64,000 nt of DNA from Hydrogenedens sp964549105. Lineage in GTDB: Bacteria > Hydrogenedentota > Hydrogenedentia > Hydrogenedentales > Hydrogenedentaceae. Positions 56,751-64,000 of this stretch are shown here, one piece after another. Positions within the stretch are counted from its first letter, which is position 1. Every line of letters begins with the position of its first letter. Location: assembly GCA_964549105.1 (NCBI GenBank), contig CAZJTZ010000007.1:1-64000 (forward strand), given 5' to 3'. The notes under the pieces are model-generated. The model was not told where the DNA came from. It saw only the letters and a list, made by a program, of their open reading frames with translations, and ran no database searches. Made by a program: the position numbers and the translations under genes.

Positions 56751-56825
56751 GGCGGCATGGCCAAGTGGTAAGGCAGAGGCCTGCAAAGCCTTTATCCCCC
56801 GGTTCGAATCCGGGTGCCGCCTCCA
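56751..56825 (+). tRNA. tRNA-Cys (anticodon GCA)
   Basis: Acceptor GGCGGCA pairs with TGCCGCC (56815-56821); discriminator T is followed by an encoded CCA. The anticodon stem GAGGC/GCCTT encloses CTGCAAA, anticodon GCA. The T-arm is CCCGG-TTCGAAT-CCGGG. It precedes cysS by about 190 bases. Confidence 0.96.
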
Positions 56826-56836
56826 ATATTTTTCGT

Positions 56837-56920
56837 GGGCGAGTGGTGGAATAGGAATACACGACGGACTTAAAATCCGTTGGCTGTAAAGCCATGCGGG
56901 TTCGATTCCCGCCTCGCCCA
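56837..56920 (+). tRNA. tRNA-Leu (anticodon TAA)
   Basis: Acceptor GGGCGAG pairs with CTCGCCC, discriminator A. The anticodon stem ACGGA/TCCGT holds CTTAAAA, anticodon TAA. A class II variable arm (TGGCTGTAAAGCCA) and T-arm GCGGG-TTCGATT-CCCGC are present. CCA is not encoded, and a T-rich stretch follows. It lies eleven bases after tRNA-Cys, so they are probably one transcript. Confidence 0.96.
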
Positions 56921-57013
56921 CTTTTTATTTTCTACCCCCTTCAAATATAATTTATCCCACAGTATTTTTTAATAAAACAAAAACTATCACTATTATAGGA
57001 AAGGTTATGCCTG

Positions 57014-58411
57014 ATGACTGTTTGTTTTTTCAATACAATGAGTAGAAGTTTAGAACCCTTTGTTCCCATCGAGCCTCCAAAAGTCAAAATGTATACCTGT
57101 GGACCTACGGTATATAACTATGCACATATAGGCAATTTTCGGGCATATATCTTTGAAGATTTACTAAAAAAATACCTAAAATTCCGTGGTTATGATGTTT
57201 TCCATGTGATGAATATTACTGATGTTGAAGATAAATTAATCCGAACATGTCGAGAGACAGGCAAGTCCCTTAAAGAGATTACAGATTTCTATATAGATGC
57301 CTTTTTTAATGACCTCGATACCCTTCGGATAGAGAGGGCAAATGTTTACCCTCGTGCCACCGAGCATATCCCTGAAATGGTGGAGATAATAAAAAAATTA
57401 AAAAACCAGGGCTATACTTATGAGCATAATGGAAGCATTTATTTTCGGTTAAGTTCTTTTCCCGAATATGGGAAATTGAGCCATATAGATATAGAAGGGT
57501 TAAAAGTCGGTGCAAGTGGTAGAGTAGATACAGATGAATATTCTATGGAAGATGCCCGCGATTTTGCTCTCTGGAAAGCGTGGGATGAGGAAGACGGTAA
57601 TGTTTATTGGGAAACAGAATTAGGCAAGGGTAGACCCGGCTGGCATATTGAATGTTCCGCAATGAGCATGAAGTATCTCGGTGAAACTTTTGATATTCAC
57701 TGTGGCGGTATTGATAACATGTTTCCCCACCATGAAAACGAAATTGCCCAATCTGAATGTGCAACAGGAAAACCATTTGTAAAATATTGGCTACATTGTG
57801 CACATCTGGTAGTAGACGGAAAGAAAATGTCAAAATCCTTAGGTAACTTTTTTACATTGAGAGACCTGTTAGAACGCGGATTAGACCCCCTTGCCATTCG
57901 TTGGGTTCTTATGGCAACTCACTACCGTCAGCCTAACAACTTTACATTAGAAACAGTAGAATCTGCAAGCAATAGCCTCCGTAGAATTCGGGATTTCCGT
58001 TTACGACTGAACGAAATAAAAGGAATGGGAGATGATTTGCTAAAAGAATGTTCCCAATGTGAAAAATCTTTTAATGACTCGCTTGATGATGACCTGAATA
58101 TCTCATCTGCCTTAGCCACAATTTTCGATTTTATCCGCGATGTAAACAAAAAAATTGATAATAAGCAGGTTAGTGAAGAAGGTGCCCTTAACGCTATCCA
58201 ACTATTAAACAAATTAAATCAGGTAACAGGACTATTCAATCCCAATTTCGAAGAAGAAGCGCCTCCAGAAGTTCTGGACAAGGTAATGCAAAGGCAACAA
58301 GCCCGCCGAGATAAAAAATTTGCCTTAGCCGATGAAATTCGTGACCAATTACTTGAACAGGGTTGGATAATTGAAGATACGCCCCACGGTCCCCGAGTAA
58401 AAAGAAAATAG
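57014..58411 (+). CDS. cysS: Cysteinyl-tRNA synthetase
   Basis: This class I synthetase (465 residues) charges tRNA-Cys. It has the zinc Cys29 in YTCGPTVYN, the HIGN motif (38-41), WHIECSAMS and HHENE for zinc and substrate binding, and KMSKS near residue 272. The DALR domain is C-terminal, with an RDKKFALADEIRDQL end. Length is typical. Its tRNA is encoded just upstream. Confidence 0.98.
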   Translation: MTVCFFNTMSRSLEPFVPIEPPKVKMYTCGPTVYNYAHIGNFRAYIFEDLLKKYLKFRGYDVFHVMNITDVEDKLIRTCRETGKSLKEITDFYIDAFFNDLDTLRIERANVYPRATEHIPEMVEIIKKLKNQGYTYEHNGSIYFRLSSFPEYGKLSHIDIEGLKVGASGRVDTDEYSMEDARDFALWKAWDEEDGNVYWETELGKGRPGWHIECSAMSMKYLGETFDIHCGGIDNMFPHHENEIAQSECATGKPFVKYWLHCAHLVVDGKKMSKSLGNFFTLRDLLERGLDPLAIRWVLMATHYRQPNNFTLETVESASNSLRRIRDFRLRLNEIKGMGDDLLKECSQCEKSFNDSLDDDLNISSALATIFDFIRDVNKKIDNKQVSEEGALNAIQLLNKLNQVTGLFNPNFEEEAPPEVLDKVMQRQQARRDKKFALADEIRDQLLEQGWIIEDTPHGPRVKRK

Positions 58412-58491
58412 TATAATATCTCTGTTTAGCAATTTTATGGGAACTTTAATTGGTGGGTAGGTGTTTAATCTTATAAAAGGTAAAGAAAAGA

Positions 58492-59070
58492 ATGCGTTCC
58501 TTAGAGGACTGGGAATTGATTGCATTAGCGAAACAAGGAAATAATGAAGCGTTCGATTGTCTGGTAGAACGATATAAGAATCCTATTTTTACACTTTGCT
58601 TATATCTAACAAAGAATGCACAGAGTGCGGAAGATTTAGTCCAGGAAACTTTTATCCGCTTATTTAAAAGTTTGAACCGAGTAAAGCCACAGGCACAATT
58701 TAAGACATTTATATTTGGAATTGCTCGAAATCTTGCACTAAATCATATTCGCGATGAACAGCGGAAAAGGAATTTCCTTTCCCGATTTCTTGATAAATTT
58801 AACTTTGACCATAAAAATCAATCAGTCCATAATCCAGATACATGGATTCCAAACGAAAGTAATGAGTTCGTCTCAGTGGTTCAGGAATGTATGCTGGAAT
58901 TATCTCCAGAACATCAAGAAATTTTGTTTCTGAGAGAAACACAAGGACTTGATTATGAAAGTATTGCAGAAACTCTCGGTTGTCAAGTGGGAACAGTTCG
59001 AAGCCGTTTGGCACGAGCAAGAACCCAGTTGAGGGAAAAAATCCTTGAGAAAGGAGTGATGATAAAATGA
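58492..59070 (+). CDS. ECF-type RNA polymerase sigma factor
   Basis: This 192-residue sigma factor has region 2 (ALAKQGNNEAFDCLVERYKN, AEDLVQETFIRLFK) and region 4 (LSPEHQEILFLRETQGLDYE, GTVRSRLARARTQLRE), with no region 3 or 1.1. It is coupled to an anti-sigma gene (four-base overlap) and a Spy-like gene, so it probably controls an envelope stress response. Confidence 0.95.
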   Translation: MRSLEDWELIALAKQGNNEAFDCLVERYKNPIFTLCLYLTKNAQSAEDLVQETFIRLFKSLNRVKPQAQFKTFIFGIARNLALNHIRDEQRKRNFLSRFLDKFNFDHKNQSVHNPDTWIPNESNEFVSVVQECMLELSPEHQEILFLRETQGLDYESIAETLGCQVGTVRSRLARARTQLREKILEKGVMIK

Positions 59071-59651
59071 GACATTTAACAGATGAACAAATATCTGAAC
59101 TACTTGATGGTTTTATCACGCTCAGTGATAAGCAACAAAAGCATTTGAAAAGTTGCCCAGAGTGCACAAAAAAGTTAGAAGAGTGGCATCACATATCTCA
59201 GTATGTTCAGTGCCTCCCGCTTGCTTCTCTGTCAGAAGAAGCTTCTTTAAAGATAAGTCGTGAAATAAAGCAGGTTGAGGATAATCCTTATCAACCAATA
59301 CTTGCGCCCTTTAAGAAATGGAATTATAAACTGATTACGGCCTCGGCTATGTGTTTGCTACTTGTTTTGGTGGGAATTCCATGGGTCTATAATTATTATT
59401 ATCAAACAGAAGAGACAACAAATACTGCCGTTAGTACGCAAACAACTACTGAAACAAACCAGATAGCAAGTAACAATGCGAATACTGTTATTCAAGAAGA
59501 GGAGACTCTTACGGATAGAGATATTTTTATGAACCTGAGTGAGGAATATACAGATATGGAACCTGTAAAGGAAGAATTGTATTCAATTACAATTTCTGAT
59601 TTAATGTTGTCTCTTGCAGAAGAAACAGATATGTTTAATACATCAATGTAA
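59067..59651 (+). CDS. Membrane anti-sigma factor with HxxxCxxC zinc-finger-like motif
   Basis: This 194-residue protein has an N-terminal anti-sigma domain with HLKSCPEC (His26, Cys30, Cys33), the zinc anti-sigma (zf-HC2/ZAS) motif. A transmembrane helix (about 88-108) and an acidic periplasmic tail follow. It would hold the overlapping ECF sigma factor at the membrane. Regulated release by a periplasmic signal is inferred. Confidence 0.88.
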   Translation: MRHLTDEQISELLDGFITLSDKQQKHLKSCPECTKKLEEWHHISQYVQCLPLASLSEEASLKISREIKQVEDNPYQPILAPFKKWNYKLITASAMCLLLVLVGIPWVYNYYYQTEETTNTAVSTQTTTETNQIASNNANTVIQEEETLTDRDIFMNLSEEYTDMEPVKEELYSITISDLMLSLAEETDMFNTSM

Positions 59652-59685
59652 ATATAAAAAATAACATAGATTTTGGGGATTTTTT

Positions 59686-60381
59686 ATGAAAAACAATATA
59701 GTTTTTATTTTAGTTTTTTTTATGTTTGTTCTTATGCTCGGAACTTCAGAGGCACAGCCTCCGTCACCAGGAGGATATGGGCATGGAGGTCCACCTTCTA
59801 TAGGAGGAGTTCCTCCTGAACAGCCTTTGCCCCCAGGAGGGCCAGAACCTATTCCACCCATGGAAGGCATTTTACCTGCACATGAAGTATTAGAACAGAT
59901 TATGTTGGCACGAATTGCGGAACAATTAGATTTTAATGATGAACAGACTATTCTGTTAATTCGCAAATTCAATGAGCAAAAAAAACTATTCGATGAAAAA
60001 AACAAACAAAGAAATGAGATAGTAAATGATATTAAAAAATTATTGCAGGGTAAAACAGATGAAAATGCTCAAGTATTAGAAGAAAAATTTAACTTGTTAG
60101 TTAAGACAGATATGGAAATTGCAGAACTAAAATATAAATGGGTAGACAATTTAAGAATGGACTTGCCTTTGAATTCTAAAGTTCAACTATACCTATTCTT
60201 TTCGGATTTTGAAAATGAGATACGCAAATTTCTTCGGAAAACTTATGAGTGGAAGCAAAATCGTTTTTCGGAAGATAGAATGGGTTCACAACAAGATGAA
60301 CAGCGGCGAAGACGAATGGGAGGAGGACAACAAAAGTTTGTGGATAAACCTGTAGAGGTGGAACCCACGGGAAAGGAATAG
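59686..60381 (+). CDS. Spy/CpxP-like periplasmic protein
   Basis: This 231-residue protein has a signal peptide (about 1-23, ending SEA), a Gly/Pro-rich stretch with one His (about 25-65) and a long helical region (about 70-190). The helical part resembles Spy/CpxP/CnrX-type folded helices, including MLARIAEQLDFNDEQ and LPLNSKVQLYLFFSDFE. A basic C-terminus follows. Placed after the sigma and anti-sigma genes, it could sense envelope or metal stress. Confidence 0.72.
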   Translation: MKNNIVFILVFFMFVLMLGTSEAQPPSPGGYGHGGPPSIGGVPPEQPLPPGGPEPIPPMEGILPAHEVLEQIMLARIAEQLDFNDEQTILLIRKFNEQKKLFDEKNKQRNEIVNDIKKLLQGKTDENAQVLEEKFNLLVKTDMEIAELKYKWVDNLRMDLPLNSKVQLYLFFSDFENEIRKFLRKTYEWKQNRFSEDRMGSQQDEQRRRRMGGGQQKFVDKPVEVEPTGKE

Positions 60382-60446
60382 AGAAACATCTCGTTCAGCA
60401 AAAACTTAATAATAAATTTAGAAAAAATGATAAAAATAGCTATTGT

Positions 60447-61934
60447 TTACCGACTATGGCGAGTATAATCAAGGCTTGAATCCTTGATGGTGTTGTGATT
60501 CGTTGGAGGAAGTTCATAATCATTAGGAGTAGGAGTAGGATAATTATTATCAAAACAAGCCGTGCAAAAATATTCCTTATTACTAAATGTTGCTTCGAGT
60601 ATTGCAGGGATAGTTAAATAAGCCAGAGTATCTACCCCAATATACTTCCGTATTTTCTCAACATCTACCTGGGAACCCTGTTTTGTCATTTTATATGCAA
60701 TTAACCGTTCTCGATTGGGTGTATCAATACCATAATAACAAGAATTAACAATTGGGGGAGAGGCGACACGATAATGGATTTCCTTCACCTTACAGTGTCT
60801 AAGTAATTTTATAATTTTGCGTGATGTTGTCCCACGGACGATACTATCATCTACAAGAACAATCCTTTTTCCTTTAACGGTATCTCGGGAAGGATTCAGT
60901 TTTATCTTAACGCCGAAATCTCGCATTTTTTGGTCAGGTTCAATAAATGTCCTACCTACATAGTGGTTTCGGATAAAGCCCATATCAAAAGGCAAACCAG
61001 ATTCGTAAGCATATCCTAACGCTGCAGGATTGGAAGAATCTGGCACAGCCATTACAAAATCTGCTTTTACAGGGGCTATTCTTGCAAGGGCTCTTCCTAA
61101 TTCCTTTCGAACCAAATCCACACTTCTGCCGAAAATCACACTATCCGGTCGTGCCACATATATGAACTCAAAAATACATTGTTTGGGAGTTACTTTTTCA
61201 AATGGGAATATACTGTGTAATTCATTGCCCTTGATATGTATTACTTCACCTGGTTCTACCTCTCGAACCCATTTTGCTCCAACAAGGTCTAAAGCACAGG
61301 TCTCGCTTGAAAACACATAGCCCCGTCCTTTTTTCCCTATCCATAAGGGGCGAAAACCAAACGGGTCACGGACTGCAATCATTTCATTTTGATTCATTAT
61401 TAGAAGGCAAAAAGCACCTTTTATTTGTTTTAAGGCATCAATAACTGAATCTATAAATGTTTTTTGGTTAGAACGAGCGATTAAATGAATAATAACCTCG
61501 GTATCGGATGTAGATTGGAAAATGGCTCCTTTTCGTTCCAACTCATAGCGGAGATAAGCCCCATTTATTAAATTTCCATTATGACATATTGCAATGGAAC
61601 CGTTAATATAGTTGACTAAAAGGGGTTGCACATTCCTTAAATTACTTGAGCCAAAGGTAGAATACCTCACATGCCCTATACCCATAGAACCTTGAATCCG
61701 AGCAAGTTTATGTGCTGGAAAGACATCATTTACAAGTCCAACCCCACGGTGAGCAGTTAATATCGTTCCATCAGAACAAACAATACCTGCCCCTTCTTGT
61801 CCTCGATGCTGAAGGGCATATAAGCCTAAATATATCCAATTTGGAGCCGATTTATGGTTATAAATACCGAAAACACCACATTCATCATGAATTTTATCTG
61901 TGTCCAACATATTTTTAATATTTTCCCGCTTCAT
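60447..61934 (-). CDS. purF: Amidophosphoribosyltransferase
   Basis: PurF makes phosphoribosylamine, the first step of purine synthesis. This 495-residue protein has DECGVFG with Cys19, the probable N-terminal nucleophile after propeptide removal, and the glutaminase loop. The PRPP motif lies in VLVDDSIVRGTTSRK. The Cys residues of the 4Fe-4S cluster in the B. subtilis type are in place: CIFEFIYVARPDS, NSCYYG, FCTACF. It is followed by purC on the same strand (28 bases upstream in the transcript order). Confidence 0.96.
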   Translation of the reverse strand: MKRENIKNMLDTDKIHDECGVFGIYNHKSAPNWIYLGLYALQHRGQEGAGIVCSDGTILTAHRGVGLVNDVFPAHKLARIQGSMGIGHVRYSTFGSSNLRNVQPLLVNYINGSIAICHNGNLINGAYLRYELERKGAIFQSTSDTEVIIHLIARSNQKTFIDSVIDALKQIKGAFCLLIMNQNEMIAVRDPFGFRPLWIGKKGRGYVFSSETCALDLVGAKWVREVEPGEVIHIKGNELHSIFPFEKVTPKQCIFEFIYVARPDSVIFGRSVDLVRKELGRALARIAPVKADFVMAVPDSSNPAALGYAYESGLPFDMGFIRNHYVGRTFIEPDQKMRDFGVKIKLNPSRDTVKGKRIVLVDDSIVRGTTSRKIIKLLRHCKVKEIHYRVASPPIVNSCYYGIDTPNRERLIAYKMTKQGSQVDVEKIRKYIGVDTLAYLTIPAILEATFSNKEYFCTACFDNNYPTPTPNDYELPPTNHNTIKDSSLDYTRHSR

Positions 61935-61962
61935 TAAGTTGTTGTTTATAACACTCTTAGAT

Positions 61963-62850
61963 TTACAGGAGAGTTTTTCCTGTCAATCGAGTAAATGCTT
62001 CAAGATATTTTTCGCGTGTCTTCTCCACGATATCAGAAGGCAAAGAAGGTGGGGGAGAATTCTTATCCCACTTTACTGCTTCAAGATAATCTCGAATAAA
62101 TTGTTTATCAAAACTGGGTTGATTCCTTCCGGGCGAATATTGGTCTGCAGGCCAGAACCTTGATGAGTCAGGTGTTAGTATTTCGTCTGCCAATACCAAT
62201 TCGCCGTCAAGTAATCCAAACTCAAATTTGGTATCACATAAAATAATCCCTTGGGTAAGAGCATATTCATGGGCTCTTTTATAAATTTCAATAGCCACAT
62301 TTGTAGCTTTTTGATTTAATTCGTTGCCTATAATTTTTCCTGCTTCCTCAGGTGAAATATTAATATCATGTCCCTCCTCTGCTTTCGTGGAAGGGGTATA
62401 AATAGGTTCGGGTAACTTACTCGCTTCTACCAGACCGACAGGCAAAGGAATGCCACAAACAGTTCCCTTTTCCTTATACTCTTTCCATCCGCTTCCTGCC
62501 AGATAGCCACGCACAACAAATTCAATAGGTAACATCTCGCATTTTCGGACATACATGGAACGGTCCTTAAACATTTCAGGCTGATTCCGAAATTCTTCTG
62601 GAAAATCTTCAAATCGTGCCGAAATTAAGTGATTTGGAATAATATCTTTCATCATTTCAAACCAGAACAAAGATAACTGAGTCAAAATCTTTCCCTTGTC
62701 CGGGATACCCGTAGGATTTACCCAGTCAAATGCAGATATTCTATCTGTTGCCACAAGGAAAAGTTTGTCTCCTAAATCATAAATATCTCTAACTTTTCCT
62801 TTTCTTGTAGGCTTTTTCCCATTAAGATTTGTTTCAAGTAATGCTTTCAT
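61963..62850 (-). CDS. purC: SAICAR synthase
   Basis: PurC ligates aspartate to CAIR in purine synthesis. The 295 residues show GKVRDIYDLGDKLFLVATDRI, SAFDW, VRGYLAGSGWKEY, and near the C-terminus SRFWPADQY. This is the long type (about 290-300 residues) found in many bacteria and eukaryotes. It stands upstream of purF in a probable operon. Confidence 0.96.
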   Translation of the reverse strand: MKALLETNLNGKKPTRKGKVRDIYDLGDKLFLVATDRISAFDWVNPTGIPDKGKILTQLSLFWFEMMKDIIPNHLISARFEDFPEEFRNQPEMFKDRSMYVRKCEMLPIEFVVRGYLAGSGWKEYKEKGTVCGIPLPVGLVEASKLPEPIYTPSTKAEEGHDINISPEEAGKIIGNELNQKATNVAIEIYKRAHEYALTQGIILCDTKFEFGLLDGELVLADEILTPDSSRFWPADQYSPGRNQPSFDKQFIRDYLEAVKWDKNSPPPSLPSDIVEKTREKYLEAFTRLTGKTLL

Positions 62851-62868
62851 TAGTTCCCTTTATCTATG

Positions 62869-64000
62869 TTATATAAAGAATTTTTTTAAAAAAGGTTTAT
62901 TTATTTCTAGAACTTCATTTAGTAATTTTCGACACACAGAAGCGTCAGGCATTAGAGGATGGCTCAACATTGCTTGAAAAGCCAACTCTTTATCCCCTTT
63001 TACGGCTGCATGAACCGTTAAAGTTTCGTACGCTTTGATTAATTGCATAAGCCCGCGTATAGAGGGTTCAGGTGGTGGTTGAGGAATGGCATGGGCTCCA
63101 TCTTTATCTATAATGGCAGGAATTTCTACTGAAATATCATTATCGAAAGTCGGAATAGCACCATTGTTTCTACTGCAAACAATTTGTCTTGACTTTTTGT
63201 CATTTTCAATAGCATCGATGACCATCAAGGCAGCCGTAGAATAATGGGCACCTCCTCGTTTGCTCAATTCTTCCGGTTTCTCTCTCAATTCAGGATTAGA
63301 ATACTTATCAAACAATGTCCGCTCAATTTCAAGGACCTCTTCTCCTCTAGTTTTCTCCTTCTTCTTTAACTGATTCAACACCGATTCTGTCGAATAGTAA
63401 TATTGCAGATAGTAATTACAAAACATATTAAGGCTTTTCATCGCCTCTAACATGTTATTCCGAGTTGTTTCATCTTCCCACTCTTCCTCTGCATGTTCCC
63501 AAAATTTTTGGAGCGCCTCTTGTGTTATATCTTTCCCCTGTACCTTAAATTTCCTTACCCAGGATAAATGGTTAAGTCCTACATAATCTAATTCGACCTC
63601 TTCGGGTGTCCCTCCAAAAAATTTAATCAACTGCATAATAATTCCGATAGGAACATTACATAACCCAATCGTTCGAATCTTGCTATATTTTATAACTGCT
63701 TCCGTATTAATCCCCGCTGGATTAGTAAAATTTATGAGAAAGGCATCAGGACATAATTCTTCCATTGCTTTTGCTATATCGAGGATAGCAGGGATTGTCC
63801 TTAAAGCACATGCAAAGCCACCTATTCCTGTTGTCTCCTGACCAATAATTCCATATTTGAGCCCTAATTTTTCATCATTAATTCTGGCTTGCATTTGACC
63901 TACGCGTATTTGTGTTAGCACATATCTCGCATTTATCAATGCCTCATTTATTTGAGTTGTTTTATAAATTTTGCATGAAGAGCCATAGTGTTGAGACAGC
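62869..64000 (-). CDS. GH4 family glycosidase, 6-phospho-beta-glucosidase-like (5' truncated)
   Basis: The frame is open to the window edge on its 5' side, so the Rossmann start is missing. Visible are LTQIRVGQMQARINDE, GIIGQETTGIGGFACALR, FLINFTNPAGINTEAVI, the CNVPIG motif with its Cys, and the GLNHLSWV motif. CNVPIG rather than CHxVQ places it with the CelF/LicH beta-type enzymes. The mechanism again passes through C3 oxidation with NAD and a metal. It precedes purC by 18 bases on the same strand. Confidence 0.92.
   Translation of the reverse strand, partial: LSQHYGSSCKIYKTTQINEALINARYVLTQIRVGQMQARINDEKLGLKYGIIGQETTGIGGFACALRTIPAILDIAKAMEELCPDAFLINFTNPAGINTEAVIKYSKIRTIGLCNVPIGIIMQLIKFFGGTPEEVELDYVGLNHLSWVRKFKVQGKDITQEALQKFWEHAEEEWEDETTRNNMLEAMKSLNMFCNYYLQYYYSTESVLNQLKKKEKTRGEEVLEIERTLFDKYSNPELREKPEELSKRGGAHYSTAALMVIDAIENDKKSRQIVCSRNNGAIPTFDNDISVEIPAIIDKDGAHAIPQPPPEPSIRGLMQLIKAYETLTVHAAVKGDKELAFQAMLSHPLMPDASVCRKLLNEVLEINKPFLKKFFI

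Noticed and set aside
56743..56758. Tandem GGCGGCAT considered as an integration (att) site
   Set aside because: No integrase or distant matching repeat was seen, and the copy is at the 5' end of the tRNA rather than the 3' end used by most integrases.
56668..56921. Open frames on both strands across the tRNA pair
   Set aside because: They run through folded tRNA-Cys and tRNA-Leu sequence and are artefacts of it.
4147..64000. CRISPR arrays, insertion sequences, prophage genes and large repeats
   Set aside because: No regularly spaced direct repeats, transposase, integrase or phage structural genes were recognised in any frame.

Overview
The window is AT-rich bacterial DNA, densely coding, with two truncated genes at its edges. 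It appears to come from a motile Gram-negative heterotroph of the Hydrogenedentota/PVC-like type. This rests on gene content only: 3-keto-disaccharide hydrolase (DUF1080) proteins, a pseudopilin ending in the H-x-DG signature, a Tat-exported Gfo/Idh/MocA oxidoreductase, GH4 and GH78-like glycosidases, a TMTC-like GT-C/TPR protein, and secreted VCBS and HEAT-type proteins. No rRNA or ribosomal protein gene is present to test the placement.

Layout. Positions 1-4190 hold a truncated DUF1080 gene, a pseudopilin, a GH78-like enzyme and undecaprenyl-diphosphatase, ending in a strong hairpin. Positions 4208-9312 (minus strand) hold a coiled-coil membrane protein, an RbsD/FucU protein, a TMTC-like membrane protein and a lipoprotein. 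Positions 9568-11191 hold a response regulator with a degenerate GGDEF-like domain and a GNAT acetyltransferase. Positions 11325-26912 are a flagellar supercluster: flgB-flgC-fliE, fliF-fliG-fliH-fliI-fliJ, a MotE-like gene, fliK-flgD-flgE, then motA-motB-fliL-fliN-fliO-fliP and a small unknown gene. A good sigma-54 promoter precedes flgB and a sigma-70 promoter precedes fliF. fliM is absent from its usual place between fliL and fliN. fliG has no standard start codon at the place homology requires.

Positions 27236-33291 (minus strand) form a tight four-gene carbohydrate operon: GH4 glycosidase, Tat-exported Gfo/Idh, a secreted repeat protein and a VCBS protein. Beside it lie an MNT nucleotidyltransferase and a broken HEPN partner. 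Positions 34574-43121 (plus strand) carry a PAS sensor lacking a kinase ATPase domain, a PPi-type phosphofructokinase, a hotdog-fold protein, an Aim6/GDPD-like lipoprotein, a second Gfo/Idh, a GALK2-like galactokinase, a dGTPase and a purine nucleoside phosphorylase. Then come an exported MEMO-family protein, an EF-G-like GTPase, tRNA-Leu(AAG), a secreted tandem Cys/His zinc-finger-like protein, a nucleotidyltransferase, a second DUF1080 lipoprotein, dprA, an ABC exporter pair, YjbQ and a methyltransferase. After a secreted TIM-barrel-like protein come tRNA-Cys, tRNA-Leu(TAA) and cysS. The window ends with an ECF sigma/anti-sigma/Spy-like trio, purF, purC and a truncated second GH4 gene.

A common theme is sugar chemistry through 3-keto intermediates. 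GH4 enzymes, Gfo/Idh dehydrogenases and DUF1080 hydrolases all belong to families that use or make such intermediates. No CRISPR array, prophage, insertion sequence or rRNA was seen.
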